Origin: an uncultured Clostridia bacterium
GTDB lineage: Bacteria > Bacillota > Clostridia > Peptostreptococcales > Anaerovoracaceae
Direction of reading: 5' to 3'
Length of the DNA: 22,274 nucleotides
NCBI GenBank assembly: GCA_934271235.1
Contig: CAKQQT010000029.1
Coordinates: forward strand, 1-22,274
Shown: positions 1 through 8,156 of the stretch, piece after piece
Numbering within the stretch: the first letter of the stretch is position 1
How the letters are laid out: every line of letters begins with the position of its first letter
Notes under the pieces: model-generated
What the model saw: only the letters and a program-made list of their open reading frames with translations
Told to the model about the DNA's origin: nothing
Database searches by the model: none
Position numbers and translations under genes: made by a program

Positions 1-127
1 CCGCAAACTTCACAGGATGTCAAGGCCTTTCAAAAGATCGCATCCTCGCAAAAGTCCTGCAAATGCCTTTCGAACGATTGTCAAACGCGCGTAAAATGCC
101 GAAAGGGGACTACAATCGGAATTTTCG

Positions 128-156
128 TTGCACTCGCGGCAAAAATGTGGTATATC
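128..156 (+). promoter_or_regulatory. Possible sigma-A promoter of the nitroreductase gene
   Basis: TTGCAC at 128-133 and TATATC at 151-156 are separated by exactly 17 bases, upstream of the nitroreductase start at 296. Each hexamer matches only part of the consensus, so this is a weak call. The rest of 1-295 holds no gene I can support; the long reverse-strand frame there lacks family resemblance and a ribosome binding site. Confidence 0.3.
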
Positions 157-295
157 TATAGGGTAGTGAAAATGAAAAAAGGGTGCTGTATGTGTGCAGA
201 AAATTTGCTGTTTGGCAGATACGGCGTTGCTTAAAGCATAAAACGCAAAACAAAGGAAAATTAAAAAAAGCAAAAGAAAGCGGAGGAAGAAAGAC

Positions 296-844
296 ATGGA
301 TTTAATTACAGGCATCAAGGGAAGAAGAAGCGTCAGAAGATTTGCAGATAAACCGGTTCCGAGGGAACTGATCGAAGAAGTGGTAGAGATCGCAAGATTC
401 GCGCCGTCTTGGAAGAATACACAGACGGCAAGATATATCGTTGTCGATGATAAAGAGAAGATCGCGGCGCTTGCAAATGAAAAATGCACGTATGGATTTG
501 AATTTAACATCAAGACGATCGCAAAGGCACCGGCAGTGGTGCTGCTGACGGTAGTGGAGGGACGTTCCGGCTTTGAAAAAGACGGCAGCTTTTCGACTCC
601 GAAAGAAGACAGATGGCAGACCTTCGATGCAGGTATCGCGGCACAGACGTTCTGCCTGGCAGCTTACGAAAAAGGACTCGGAAGCGTGATCCTTGGTTAC
701 TTTGACGATGAAGAGATCAAAAAAGTGATCCCGCTCCCGGAGGGACAGCAGGTCGGAGCGATCATTCCGATCGGTTATCTGCCGGAAGCAGAAACTGCCG
801 CACCGCCAAGAAAAGATGTAGATGCTCTGCTGACCTTTATTTAA
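296..844 (+). CDS. Nitroreductase family protein (FMN-dependent oxidoreductase)
   Basis: This 182-residue protein has the length and layout of a minimal nitroreductase, a cytoplasmic FMN enzyme that passes electrons from NAD(P)H to nitro compounds, quinones or similar acceptors. The N-terminal RRSVRRF motif (residues 10-16) is the usual FMN-phosphate binding stretch. SWKNTQ (38-43) is the typical second FMN contact, and a Gly-Leu-Gly-Ser-Val stretch near residue 128 completes the flavin site. The start is fixed by a GGAGGAAG ribosome binding site just upstream. It stands alone, with a hairpin terminator about 100 bases beyond its stop that lies inside the convergent transporter gene. The physiological substrate cannot be read from sequence; the small size fits the clostridial nitroreductases of unknown substrate. 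Confidence 0.9.
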   Translation: MDLITGIKGRRSVRRFADKPVPRELIEEVVEIARFAPSWKNTQTARYIVVDDKEKIAALANEKCTYGFEFNIKTIAKAPAVVLLTVVEGRSGFEKDGSFSTPKEDRWQTFDAGIAAQTFCLAAYEKGLGSVILGYFDDEEIKKVIPLPEGQQVGAIIPIGYLPEAETAAPPRKDVDALLTFI

Positions 845-938
845 GCCGGCAGAGGCGAAAGCAGCCGCTTAAATGCGCAGACGCATAGACAAGCACTTGA
901 TCCAGGCGCGCAGGCGATGCTTAGACATGGGATTGTTT

Positions 939-1856
939 TCAGATGGTCGGACCGTTTTTTTCGGTCTGACCGTTTTTGTTTTTGGTCAGAACGAACAGCG
1001 CGGATATGGTGATGACCAGTCCGAGAACGCCGAGCGCGGATGGGATCTCGGCATAGACAAAGATCCCCAAGATCATGGCTGAGGTCGGTTCCGCGCCGCA
1101 GGAGAGGATCGAGGCCTTGCCGGAGTCGATATACTCGATCGAAGTCGTGTACAGGAAATTCGGCAGGATCGAAGTGATCAGAGCCTGTGCCAGATAAAAG
1201 GAGATTCCCCGGACCGGCGCTTCGGTCATATAGCCCAGCATCATGGACCAGTCGGCAAACGGCGCCAGAACAACGGAACTGATCAAAAAAACGTAGAAAT
1301 TGATCGTGAGCGCGGCATAGCCTCTTTGCGTCAGCTGCTTGGAATTGACCGTGTAGATCGCATTGAAAAATGCCGAACCGAGACCGGTCAAAATTCCGAT
1401 CACGCTCCAAGCCGCATGGGAAGTACCGTCAAAAACACCGCTGATCAGCGCGCAGCCGGTCAGAGCGGCAAGCATGCAGCAGATCTTGACCGGCGTGATC
1501 TTTTCCTGAAAGAAAACCGCACCGAACAGCAGGACAAAGATCGGACACAGGCACAACAGGATCGACGCAAGCGACAGCGTTAAAGAAAGCGCGGTCAGGT
1601 TATAGCAGGTGTTCATCAGGAGATAGCCGTTTATCGCGACCGACAGAAACAGCGGCAGGTCGCGCAGACGCAGCCGCAGAAGCTCTCTGGCATGTAGGAG
1701 CAGCATGAAAAAAACAAGCACCGTACCGACAACGGAACGAGAACACATGACCGTCAGGTTGCTGAAACCGGCGGCCTTTAAAGTCCGGACAAAAATGCCG
1801 GATGCGCCCCAGCAGGCTCCGGCAGCCAGCGGTAAAAAGACTGCGGCTTTCTTCAT
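939..1856 (-). CDS. EamA/DMT superfamily transporter
   Basis: This 305-residue membrane protein has about ten hydrophobic segments in two similar halves, the pattern of the drug/metabolite transporter (EamA) superfamily. It opens with the typical LAAGACWGASGIF first helix, and the second half holds AEPTSAMILGIFVYAE, a common signature near helices 8-9 of the family. I chose the start at 1856 because GGGGAGGTG sits just upstream and the first helix begins right after; an upstream in-frame ATG would add 43 residues with no family resemblance. Such proteins usually export amino acids or other small metabolites from the cytoplasm; the substrate cannot be told. A good promoter (1927-1955) precedes it. 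The short charged tail is encoded over the neighbour's terminator. Confidence 0.88.
   Translation of the reverse strand: MKKAAVFLPLAAGACWGASGIFVRTLKAAGFSNLTVMCSRSVVGTVLVFFMLLLHARELLRLRLRDLPLFLSVAINGYLLMNTCYNLTALSLTLSLASILLCLCPIFVLLFGAVFFQEKITPVKICCMLAALTGCALISGVFDGTSHAAWSVIGILTGLGSAFFNAIYTVNSKQLTQRGYAALTINFYVFLISSVVLAPFADWSMMLGYMTEAPVRGISFYLAQALITSILPNFLYTTSIEYIDSGKASILSCGAEPTSAMILGIFVYAEIPSALGVLGLVITISALFVLTKNKNGQTEKNGPTI
945..983 (+). terminator. Intrinsic terminator of the nitroreductase gene, inside the 3' end of the convergent gene
   Basis: A 10-bp stem (945-954 with 962-971, one G-U pair) encloses a run of seven T and is followed by two T-rich runs up to 983, which fits rho-independent termination in the + direction. 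It lies within the last codons of the reverse-strand EamA transporter, so the same bases encode that protein's hydrophilic C-terminal tail. Confidence 0.6.
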
Positions 1857-1926
1857 AAACAAGCACCTCCCCTTGCGAAAACGTAAAAACATAAATAAAG
1901 ATCGCTCGAAAACCGAACATTCTGCT

Positions 1927-1955
1927 ATTATAAACCCGAACGGAGCGTTTGAAAA
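1927..1955 (-). promoter_or_regulatory. Sigma-A type promoter of the EamA transporter
   Basis: Read on the reverse strand, a perfect TATAAT (1927-1932) lies 17 bases downstream of TTTTCA (1950-1955, four of six consensus bases). It is about 70 bases upstream of the transporter start and downstream of the hairpin that follows the glycyl radical enzyme remnant, so the transporter has its own promoter. Confidence 0.6.
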
Positions 1956-1973
1956 GATTTTTTTGCAGAAAGG

Positions 1974-2007
1974 AAAGCGCCGCACTGGGTAGTCAATGCG
2001 GCGCTTT
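1974..2007 (-). terminator. Hairpin terminator after the glycyl radical enzyme remnant
   Basis: A perfect 11-bp inverted repeat (1974-1984 with 1997-2007, 12-base loop) is followed on the reverse strand by a T-rich but C-interrupted tract. Its position, some 50 bases after the glycyl radical enzyme stop and just before the next promoter, suggests the original terminator of that gene survived. Confidence 0.6.
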
Positions 2008-2057
2008 GTAATAGTACAGGTATCGTGGAATACTTATTTGCTTTTGTTTATCTCCTT

Positions 2058-2213
2058 TTACAGACCGGTTTGGATCGTTCTTTCAATGATGTTTTCCTGA
2101 ATGTTCTCTTCAAGATTTACAAAGAATGCAGAGTATCCGGCTACACGAACGAGCAAGTTGCGGTAGTTTTCAGGATGTACCTGTGCGTCTCTTAAGGTTT
2201 CATTGTTCACGAC
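2058..2213 (-). pseudogene. Glycyl radical enzyme, C-terminal remnant only
   Basis: Reverse-strand translation of this stretch gives about 52 residues ending at a TAA (2058-2060). It contains ETLRDAQ, then the glycyl radical motif RVAGYSA (2127-2147), then [17 protein letters not shown]. This is the conserved C-terminus of glycyl radical enzymes. The RVAGYSA form points to the dehydratase/decarboxylase/C-N-lyase branch rather than classical pyruvate formate-lyase, which normally has RVSGYAV. Homology stops abruptly: the codon before the leading valines is an in-frame TGA (2214-2216) where family members have a continuing FN-type sequence, and the remaining 700-plus residues, including the active-site cysteine, are absent. 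AAAGGAG follows the stop but no start codon follows it. The piece cannot make an active enzyme. It overlaps the decapitated symporter and looks like one side of a deletion. Confidence 0.85.
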
Positions 2214-3580
2214 TCAAAGATATGTGGAGCCGGATCATTGACAAAGGGGACTCGGAATCGGGTATCTCTGCATTCGGGTCATTCTGTACGACAATGGCGA
2301 TGCGTGTCGGTACCGGTAACGTAGCCGGCGTAGCAGCCGCGATCTACTTAGGCGGTCCGGGAGCATTATTCTGGATGATCCTTGCGGGTATGACAAACTC
2401 CGCGGTATGTTTCTCAGAATGTACGCTGGCAGTTCTTTATAAGACGAAGATCGACGGTCAGTATCGAGGCGGCGGCGCTTACTGCGCAGAGAGAGGTCTC
2501 GGCTGGAAGAAATACGGTGCGTTTATGGCACTGGTCCTGATGCTCGGAACTTCGATCTTCATGCCGGCCGCGGCTACCTACACGATCTGTGACGGGTTCA
2601 CGAACGCGCTGAACATCCCGATGTGGGCAAGCGCATTAGTCATCGCTGGGATCTTCGCAGTTGTCGTTGTCGGCGGTATCAAGCGTATCAGCAGCGTAGC
2701 GGAAAAGATCGTACCGTTCATGGTATCGGTTTATCTGATCGCAACGATCGTCATTGTTATTGTACATATCACGGAAGTACCGGCTATGATCAAAAGGGTC
2801 GTATCCTGTGCATTCGCAAAGAACGCAGTATTCGGCGGAACGCTCGGCGTAGCGATCCAGCAGGGTGTTAAGAGAGGTACCTTCTCCAGCGCATCCGGTA
2901 TGGGCGAAGCTTCTCCGACAGCGGCAGCGACCGAAACGAGCCACCCGGTAAAACAAGGTATGGCAAACGCAGCAGGCGTATGGCTGGACACCGTTATCGT
3001 ATGTACCGCATCCGGTCTCATGATGCTGTTAACGGACTGCTTCAACACTGCTACCGGATACGTCGGCAGCGGCGCGGCAGAACTTCCGGAACTCGCGGCA
3101 GCCGGAACCAACGGCGTTATCTTCGTACAGCTGGCATGCAAAATGGTTATGGGAAATATCGCGCCTCTGTTCATCGCGATCATGCTCGCGCTGTTCTCGT
3201 TCACCTGCCTGATCAGTTACTACTATGAAGCGGAAACTGCAGCGATGTATCTGTTCCAGGGCGACGGAAAAGAAAAGATCCGTAAGATCGTTACCTGGAC
3301 TATGCGTATCGCAATGCCGATCCTGATCTTCATCTGGGGCAACATCGACTCCGGTCTCGCATGGAACTTATCCGATCTCGCACTCGGCGGCTGTACCTGG
3401 ATCAACATGCTGGTAGTCCTTCTGCTATCACCGAAGGTATTCGCGCTGTACTTCGACTACGAAGCACAGATGAAAGCCAAGATCGATCCGTACTACAATC
3501 CTGACAAACTTTCCTGGAAGGGCGTAGACGTCGAAATGTGGAGAGATATCAACAAAAAACGTATTGAAAGTGAAAAATAG
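2207..3580 (+). pseudogene. Alanine/sodium symporter (AGCS family), N-terminus missing
   Basis: From about 2207 the + strand encodes a good AGCS family protein. It has RLKDMW, then the family hallmark MRVGTGNVAGVAAAI followed by GGPGALFW, and a long series of membrane helices ending in a charged tail (stop 3578-3580). AGCS proteins use sodium to import alanine or glycine. The usual N-terminal ~45 residues (first helix and the loop before RLKDM) are absent. The frame stays open upstream to an ATG at 2126, but those codons are the antisense of the glycyl radical enzyme remnant and no convincing ribosome binding site precedes 2126 or the internal ATG at 2222. The body has no frameshift or stop, so the loss appears recent, or the join is a misassembly. 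Without helix 1 and a native start I expect no functional transporter. Confidence 0.8.
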
Positions 3581-3895
3581 ATCTTGAAAAGAGCCTCCGG
3601 AGGATGCTTTCCGGATAAAAGAATAAAGATGTGTTAGAGTAAAGGGCCGGGCGATGTGCGGGGCGCATGAGCTTGGCTCTTTGCGTTGATGCGCCCGGCA
3701 GCGTTCCTTCGCGATGAGGATCTGCCGCAAAAATGCAAGCTGCGGAGGTTGACATCACGAGAAAAATGGATTAACATAAATAGGGCGAAATGAGGGGGAT
3801 GTTGTCGAAACATGCCCCTTTGCTGTTATGATGCAGCGCGTTGCCGGATGCAGTCCGGCAGCAAGCCTGATTTTACACAACTGGAGTAACGTGAC
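3581..3895 (+). other. 315-base non-coding stretch with several inverted repeats and one strong promoter
   Basis: No gene is supported here. The first part holds a small GC palindrome (3594-3603) and a perfect 8-bp inverted repeat, 3661-3668 with 3689-3696, whose right arm overlaps an alternative pairing of 3646-3653 with 3692-3699. No T-run follows, so these are not clear terminators. A consensus promoter lies at 3749-3777. The leader it would produce carries a hairpin at about 3793-3819 and another at 3843-3859, and a 10-codon ATG-initiated frame at 3799 that ends in TGA. The function of the structures is unknown. Confidence 0.5.
3749..3777 (+). promoter_or_regulatory. Sigma-A promoter of the cysteine-cluster membrane protein gene
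   Basis: A perfect TTGACA (3749-3754) is followed after 17 bases by TAACAT (3772-3777, four of six consensus bases). It would give a leader of about 110 bases before the start at 3896. Confidence 0.6.
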
Positions 3896-4687
3896 ATGAA
3901 AAAAATCGAAATTGATATGTTTAAGGAATATGTCGGCAAGCTGATCTTTCGCTGCTGCGTATTTTTGGCGGTCCTGCTGGCGTATCTCTTCGCGCCGGAT
4001 TATTTTGACCTGATCCTGACTCCAAAGGTGCGGATGGAGTGGCTGCTTTCGGGGCTTTCGATGCAACAGATCCGCGGGATCCTCGGACAGTACAATATCC
4101 TTTGGGTCTATGTGGTGTGGGCGATCCTGATGGCGAGTATGCTGCTGCAGATGATCCCGCAGAACAAGCGCATCACGATGGGAAGCAAAAAAGGCTTTGC
4201 GAGTCATTATCGGCGGGCAGAGAACTTCAGCGAGCTGGAAATGTACCAATATGTGCAGAAGAATAATCTGGCGGCGATCTGGGTGCTGCTGGTATGGCTG
4301 AGCTTCAACGCGATCTTCGGCATTTTGTACGTGGCGGACATCATCGAGACGAAGGAACTGATCCTCCTGTCTGTATTTTATTATGTCTGCGACCTGATCT
4401 GCGTGGTCATCTGGTGTCCGTTCCAGAATTACATCATCAAGAACCGCTGCTGCGTGAACTGCCGCATCTTCAACTGGGGCTATTTCATGATGTTCACGCC
4501 GATGCTGTTCATCCGCAACTTCTTCACCTGGAGTCTGTTCTTTACCAGCATTGTGCTGATGCTGCGCTGGGAGATCACCCTGCTCAAGCATCCGGAGCAG
4601 TTCTGGGAAGGTTCCAACGACGCCTTGAAGTGCGAAAACTGCAAGGATCGGATCTGTAAATTCAAAAAACCGCGGTATTTCAAATAG
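3896..4687 (+). CDS. Membrane protein of unknown function with two cysteine clusters
   Basis: I do not recognise this 263-residue protein as a named family. It shows about five or six hydrophobic segments (roughly residues 17-34, 67-87, 126-147, 153-175 and 196-224). Two cysteine clusters flank the last membrane part: C185, C186 and C189 in a KNRCCVNCR loop, and C246, C249 and C254 in a CENCKDRIC tail. Paired clusters of this kind could bind a metal such as zinc or an iron-sulfur centre, or form disulfides; which of these cannot be decided here. The start has GGAG about nine bases upstream and a strong promoter at 3749-3777. It is monocistronic, between a non-coding stretch and glnS. Aromatic residues are abundant (FNWGYF, NFFTWSLFF). 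An enzyme or electron-transfer role would be speculation. Confidence 0.8.
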   Translation: MKKIEIDMFKEYVGKLIFRCCVFLAVLLAYLFAPDYFDLILTPKVRMEWLLSGLSMQQIRGILGQYNILWVYVVWAILMASMLLQMIPQNKRITMGSKKGFASHYRRAENFSELEMYQYVQKNNLAAIWVLLVWLSFNAIFGILYVADIIETKELILLSVFYYVCDLICVVIWCPFQNYIIKNRCCVNCRIFNWGYFMMFTPMLFIRNFFTWSLFFTSIVLMLRWEITLLKHPEQFWEGSNDALKCENCKDRICKFKKPRYFK

Positions 4688-4723
4688 CGCCCCGGCAGGA
4701 AACTTGCGAAAAACTGCGATTTT

Positions 4724-4749
4724 CACCTTTTCCTCCGAAAGAAAAGGTG
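4724..4749 (+). other. Inverted repeat upstream of glnS
   Basis: A 9-bp perfect stem (4724-4732 with 4741-4749, 8-base loop) lies between the membrane protein gene and glnS. No T-run follows it on either strand, so it is not a standard terminator. Its right arm touches the -35 region proposed for glnS, so a role as an operator is possible. No T-box signature is present. Confidence 0.35.
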
Positions 4750-4776
4750 GATAATAAATGAAAATCGTGCTATGAT
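4748..4776 (+). promoter_or_regulatory. Likely promoter of glnS
   Basis: TGGATA (4748-4753) and TATGAT (4771-4776) have a 17-base spacer and lie 40 bases upstream of the glnS start. A second possible -10 (TATAAT at 4785-4790) lacks a recognisable -35. Confidence 0.45.
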
Positions 4777-4816
4777 AGTACACATATAATAAAAGAAAAA
4801 ATAAGGGGACGAGCAA

Positions 4817-6451
4817 ATGGCAGAAACCAATTTTATTCACAGCATTATCGAAAAAGATTTAGAAAATCATAAATACGGCGACAGGCCGATCTACACGCGG
4901 TTCCCGCCGGAGCCGAACGGCTATCTGCATATCGGGCACGCGAAGTCGATCTGCCTGAACTTTTCGACGGCGGCCAAGTACGGCGGCAAGTGCAATCTGC
5001 GCTATGACGACACGAATCCGGTCAAGGAGGATATGGAATACATCAACTCGATCGAGGAGGATGTGCGCTGGCTGGGCTTTGCGTGGGACAAGCGCCTGTG
5101 GGCTTCCGACTACTTCGACAAAATGTATGAGGCAGCAGTCGAGCTGATCAAAAAAGGCAAGGCTTATGTCTGCGACTTGACGCCGGAAGAGATCAAGGAA
5201 TATCGCGGAACTTTAACGGAACCCGGCAAGGAGAGTCCGTACCGGAATCGCGGCGTGGAAGAAAATCTCGCGTTGTTTGAGGAAATGAGGGCCGGCAAAT
5301 ACGCGGATGGCGAAAAAGTCCTGCGCGCCAAGATCGACATGGCGTCGCCGAACATCAATCTCCGAGATCCGATCATTTACCGCATCGCGCATGCGACGCA
5401 TCATAATACCGGCGACAAGTGGTGCATCTATCCGATGTATGACTTCGCGCACCCGATCGAAGACGCGATCGAGGGCATCACCCATTCGATCTGTACGCTG
5501 GAATTCGAGGATCACAGACCGCTGTACGACTGGGTACTGGCCGAGGTCGGCTGGTGGCCGCAGCCGCCGCAGCAGATCGAGTTTGCGCGCCTGAATCTGA
5601 CCAATACCGTCATGTCCAAGCGCTATCTGAAACGTTTGGTGGATGATGGCGTAGTAGACGGTTGGGATGACCCGCGGATGCCGACCATCGCGGGCATTCG
5701 CCGCAGAGGCTACACGCCGGAGGCGATCCGCAGATTCTGTGAGGAGATCGGCGTCTCCAAGGCAAACAGTACGGTCGATGTTTCTCTGCTGGAGCACTGC
5801 GTGCGCGACGACCTCAAAGAAAAGGTGGAAACCAGAAACGTTGTTTTTGATCCGATCAAGGTCATCATCACGAACTATCCGGAGGGGCAGAGTGAGCTCT
5901 GCGAAGTCGAAAACAATCCGGCAGTACCGGAAATGGGCGTGCGTCAGGTCTCCTTTTCCAGAGAGATCTGGGTGGACGGTGAGGACTTCATGGAAGTGCC
6001 GGCAAAGAAATATTTCAGACTGTTCCCGGGCAACGAGGTGCGTCTGAAGGGCGCGTATTTTGTGACCTGTCAGGAAGTCATCAAGAATGAGGACGGTTCG
6101 ATCAAGGAGCTGCATTGCACCTACGATCCGGAGACAAAATCCGGAAGCGGGTTTGAGGGCCGCAAGGTTAAGGGCACGATCCACTTCGTGGACGCGCAGA
6201 CCGCGGTGCCGATCAAGATCCGTCAGTTCGATTACCTGATGACGGAGGGTGAGGACGGCAAGATGGTGGCCAACGAGGATACGATACGTGAGATCACCTG
6301 CTATGCGGAGCCGAAAGTGCTCGAAGCGCAGAGCGGCGAACGCTTCCAGTTCTTCCGTCACGGCTACTTTGTTGCGGACTCTAAACTGTACAGTGAGGAC
6401 AACCCGGTCTTCAACGAGATCATCGGACTTAAGAGCAGCTGGAAAAAATAG
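4817..6451 (+). CDS. glnS: Glutaminyl-tRNA synthetase
   Basis: Class I aminoacyl-tRNA synthetase that joins glutamine to tRNA-Gln in the cytoplasm. The protein has 544 residues, close to the usual bacterial length of about 550. The nucleotide-binding HIGH motif is at residues 38-41 within the [15 protein letters not shown] signature, and the KMSKS-type loop is VMSKR at 265-269; both agree with GlnRS rather than the related glutamyl enzyme. The long C-terminal part (from about 340) is the double beta-barrel anticodon-binding region of GlnRS. AAGGGGA precedes the ATG with good spacing. It appears to be a single-gene unit with its own promoter (4748-4776) and a strong terminator (6463-6509). Having GlnRS means the cell need not depend on Glu-tRNA-Gln amidotransferase for glutamine coding, although many Firmicutes do. 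Confidence 0.97.
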   Translation: MAETNFIHSIIEKDLENHKYGDRPIYTRFPPEPNGYLHIGHAKSICLNFSTAAKYGGKCNLRYDDTNPVKEDMEYINSIEEDVRWLGFAWDKRLWASDYFDKMYEAAVELIKKGKAYVCDLTPEEIKEYRGTLTEPGKESPYRNRGVEENLALFEEMRAGKYADGEKVLRAKIDMASPNINLRDPIIYRIAHATHHNTGDKWCIYPMYDFAHPIEDAIEGITHSICTLEFEDHRPLYDWVLAEVGWWPQPPQQIEFARLNLTNTVMSKRYLKRLVDDGVVDGWDDPRMPTIAGIRRRGYTPEAIRRFCEEIGVSKANSTVDVSLLEHCVRDDLKEKVETRNVVFDPIKVIITNYPEGQSELCEVENNPAVPEMGVRQVSFSREIWVDGEDFMEVPAKKYFRLFPGNEVRLKGAYFVTCQEVIKNEDGSIKELHCTYDPETKSGSGFEGRKVKGTIHFVDAQTAVPIKIRQFDYLMTEGEDGKMVANEDTIREITCYAEPKVLEAQSGERFQFFRHGYFVADSKLYSEDNPVFNEIIGLKSSWKK

Positions 6452-6462
6452 CGAAAAGGAAC

Positions 6463-6509
6463 AAAACCCCGCAGGATGAACGCTGAAAGAAGCGTCTCTG
6501 CGGGGTTTT
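6463..6509. terminator. Bidirectional terminator between glnS and the antiporter
   Basis: A perfect 12-bp stem (6463-6474 with 6498-6509) has AAAA on its left arm and TTTT on its right, so it reads as a rho-independent terminator in both directions. The loop contains a smaller inner hairpin. It sits between the convergent glnS and antiporter genes. Confidence 0.9.
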
Positions 6510-6552
6510 ACGCAGTATTGCCTGCAGCCGTAAAAAGGATCACAAAGAATCC

Positions 6553-8011
6553 TTAGAATACATCTAAGGAGCCGCGTGCGATCAAGACGACCGAAACGAT
6601 CGCCAGCGCAACGATCACGACTGCGATGATACCCTCATGCGCGTTGAACGGTTTTTCTCCGCGTTCCTTTCTTCCCAGAAGGTAAACGATGAGCCCCAGC
6701 GCGTACAGAACCGTCGTCGCGAGCAGGTAGGAAAGTCCGCCGGAATACAGCATCCAAAAGCCGTAGACAGAGCCGATCACGGCGAAAATCCTTTCTTTGG
6801 CGATCGCTCCGGCAGAGCAGCTTGCCAGCTGACCTTCTTTCTTGAACGTGATCTTTGCGTAATAGAGCGCGCTGAACAAGTACGGGATCATGATCATCGA
6901 AGCGCTTAGGTTATAGAAGAGCTGATAGGTCGAGGCGTTGAAATACACGACGATCAGGAATACCTGAATGATACTGTTGGTGACGAACAGCGAAAACGCG
7001 GGCGAACCGTGCTTGTTGCCTCTTGCAAAAGCTTTCATAAATACGCCTTGCTGCGCGGCGGAATATGGGCAGTCTGCCGCGATGATCGTCCAGCCTAAAA
7101 GCGCGCCTGCCAGTGACAGGATGACGCCCAGATTGACCAAAGTAGCGCCCCATGGACCGACTGCGGCCTCAAGGATTCCGGCAAGCTGCGGATTCTTGAG
7201 GTTTGCGATTTCCTCCGCCGGCATAACGCCCAAAGAAAGTATCGCGACCAGCACATAGATCGTCAGAAGCCCTAAAAATCCGAATACGGATGCCTTGCCG
7301 ACATCGCTGGATCTTTTCGCGCGCGGATAAAACGACTGCGCCCTCGACACCGATAAGGGACCATACGGTCGCGCCGGTGGTTCCTTTGACCTGATCCAGC
7401 AGTGACATCGAGCCGTTGCCCCAAAAGTTGTGCGTGAAAATATCAAGATCGAACGCCCGGACAAAAACGATCGCGACCAGAAATACGGCCAGCGGGACCA
7501 GTTTGGTGATCGTGGTCAGGATATTCAGGCCGGCTGCCTCCTTTACGCCGTGCAGCACCAGAAAGTTCAGAACCCAGATCACAACCGAAGCGCAGACGAC
7601 AGATAGTAAATTATTTCCATTACCGAACGACGGAACAAAATAACCGATGGATCCGAACAGCAGGGTCATATACGAAACGTTGCACAGGAGCGCGCTGATC
7701 CAATAACCCCATGCGGAGTTGAAGCCGACATATTCGCCGAACCCCTCCTTCGCGTAACTGTATACACCGTTTGTCAGGTCCGGTCTGACTTTGTTCAGGC
7801 CGAAGAAACACAGGATCAGCGCCAGCATACCGACGCCTGCGATCGCCCAGCCGATCAGAACCGCTCCGGTATGAGCGCCGTTGGCGGCCATATCTCCGAT
7901 GGTCGTAAAAATCCCGGCGCCGATGGTGGAACCGACGATCATGGCGATCAGCCTTGTAAAACTCAGATCCCCTTGCGGCACGGAAGCCGATTTCTTGTTT
8001 AATTCATCCAT
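6553..8011 (-). pseudogene. arcD: Basic amino acid antiporter (arginine/ornithine type, APC family), frameshifted
   Basis: The two halves of one APC-superfamily transporter lie in different reverse-strand frames. The N-terminal half (start 8011, AAGGAG seven bases upstream) has SFTRLIAMIVGSTIGAGIF, the APC helix-1 substrate loop, and runs through WSLIGVEGAVVLSAR. The C-terminal half resumes with RAKRSSDVGKASVFGFLG and ends at 6553. Family members read LSxRAKxxSDVGKA without a break, so the shift is at 7318-7325, an alternating CG run of 8 bases on the + strand; adding one CG restores a 486-residue protein of normal length with about 12 helices. In arginine deiminase pathways such proteins swap external arginine for internal ornithine; a lysine or other basic amino acid exchanger is also possible. 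Everything apart from the run is intact, so this is a recent inactivation, a slippage switch or a sequencing error. Confidence 0.85.
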
Positions 8012-8156
8012 TTGTTTCTCCTTATGTAGCAAAATACTTGCTCCGCTGCATTCGATTTGTTATACACACTTTTATCCCTGGATTTCCCGCATAAAATATG
8101 ATAAAATAAAAACAATTTACAGTGAAACGTGGTTTAGATGGAGGAGGACAGTCGGA

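Noticed and set aside
1..80. Reverse-strand CTTGACATCC resembling a short piece of 16S rRNA
   Set aside because: The flanking bases do not match 16S rRNA; a ten-base match is not evidence.
2126..2206. Treating the + strand ATG at 2126 as the real start of the AGCS symporter
   Set aside because: Codons 1-27 are the antisense of conserved glycyl radical enzyme sequence, show no symporter resemblance and lack a convincing ribosome binding site.
4688..4816. A T-box leader before glnS
   Set aside because: The segment is too short and has no T-box or antiterminator consensus (TGGNACCGCG type).
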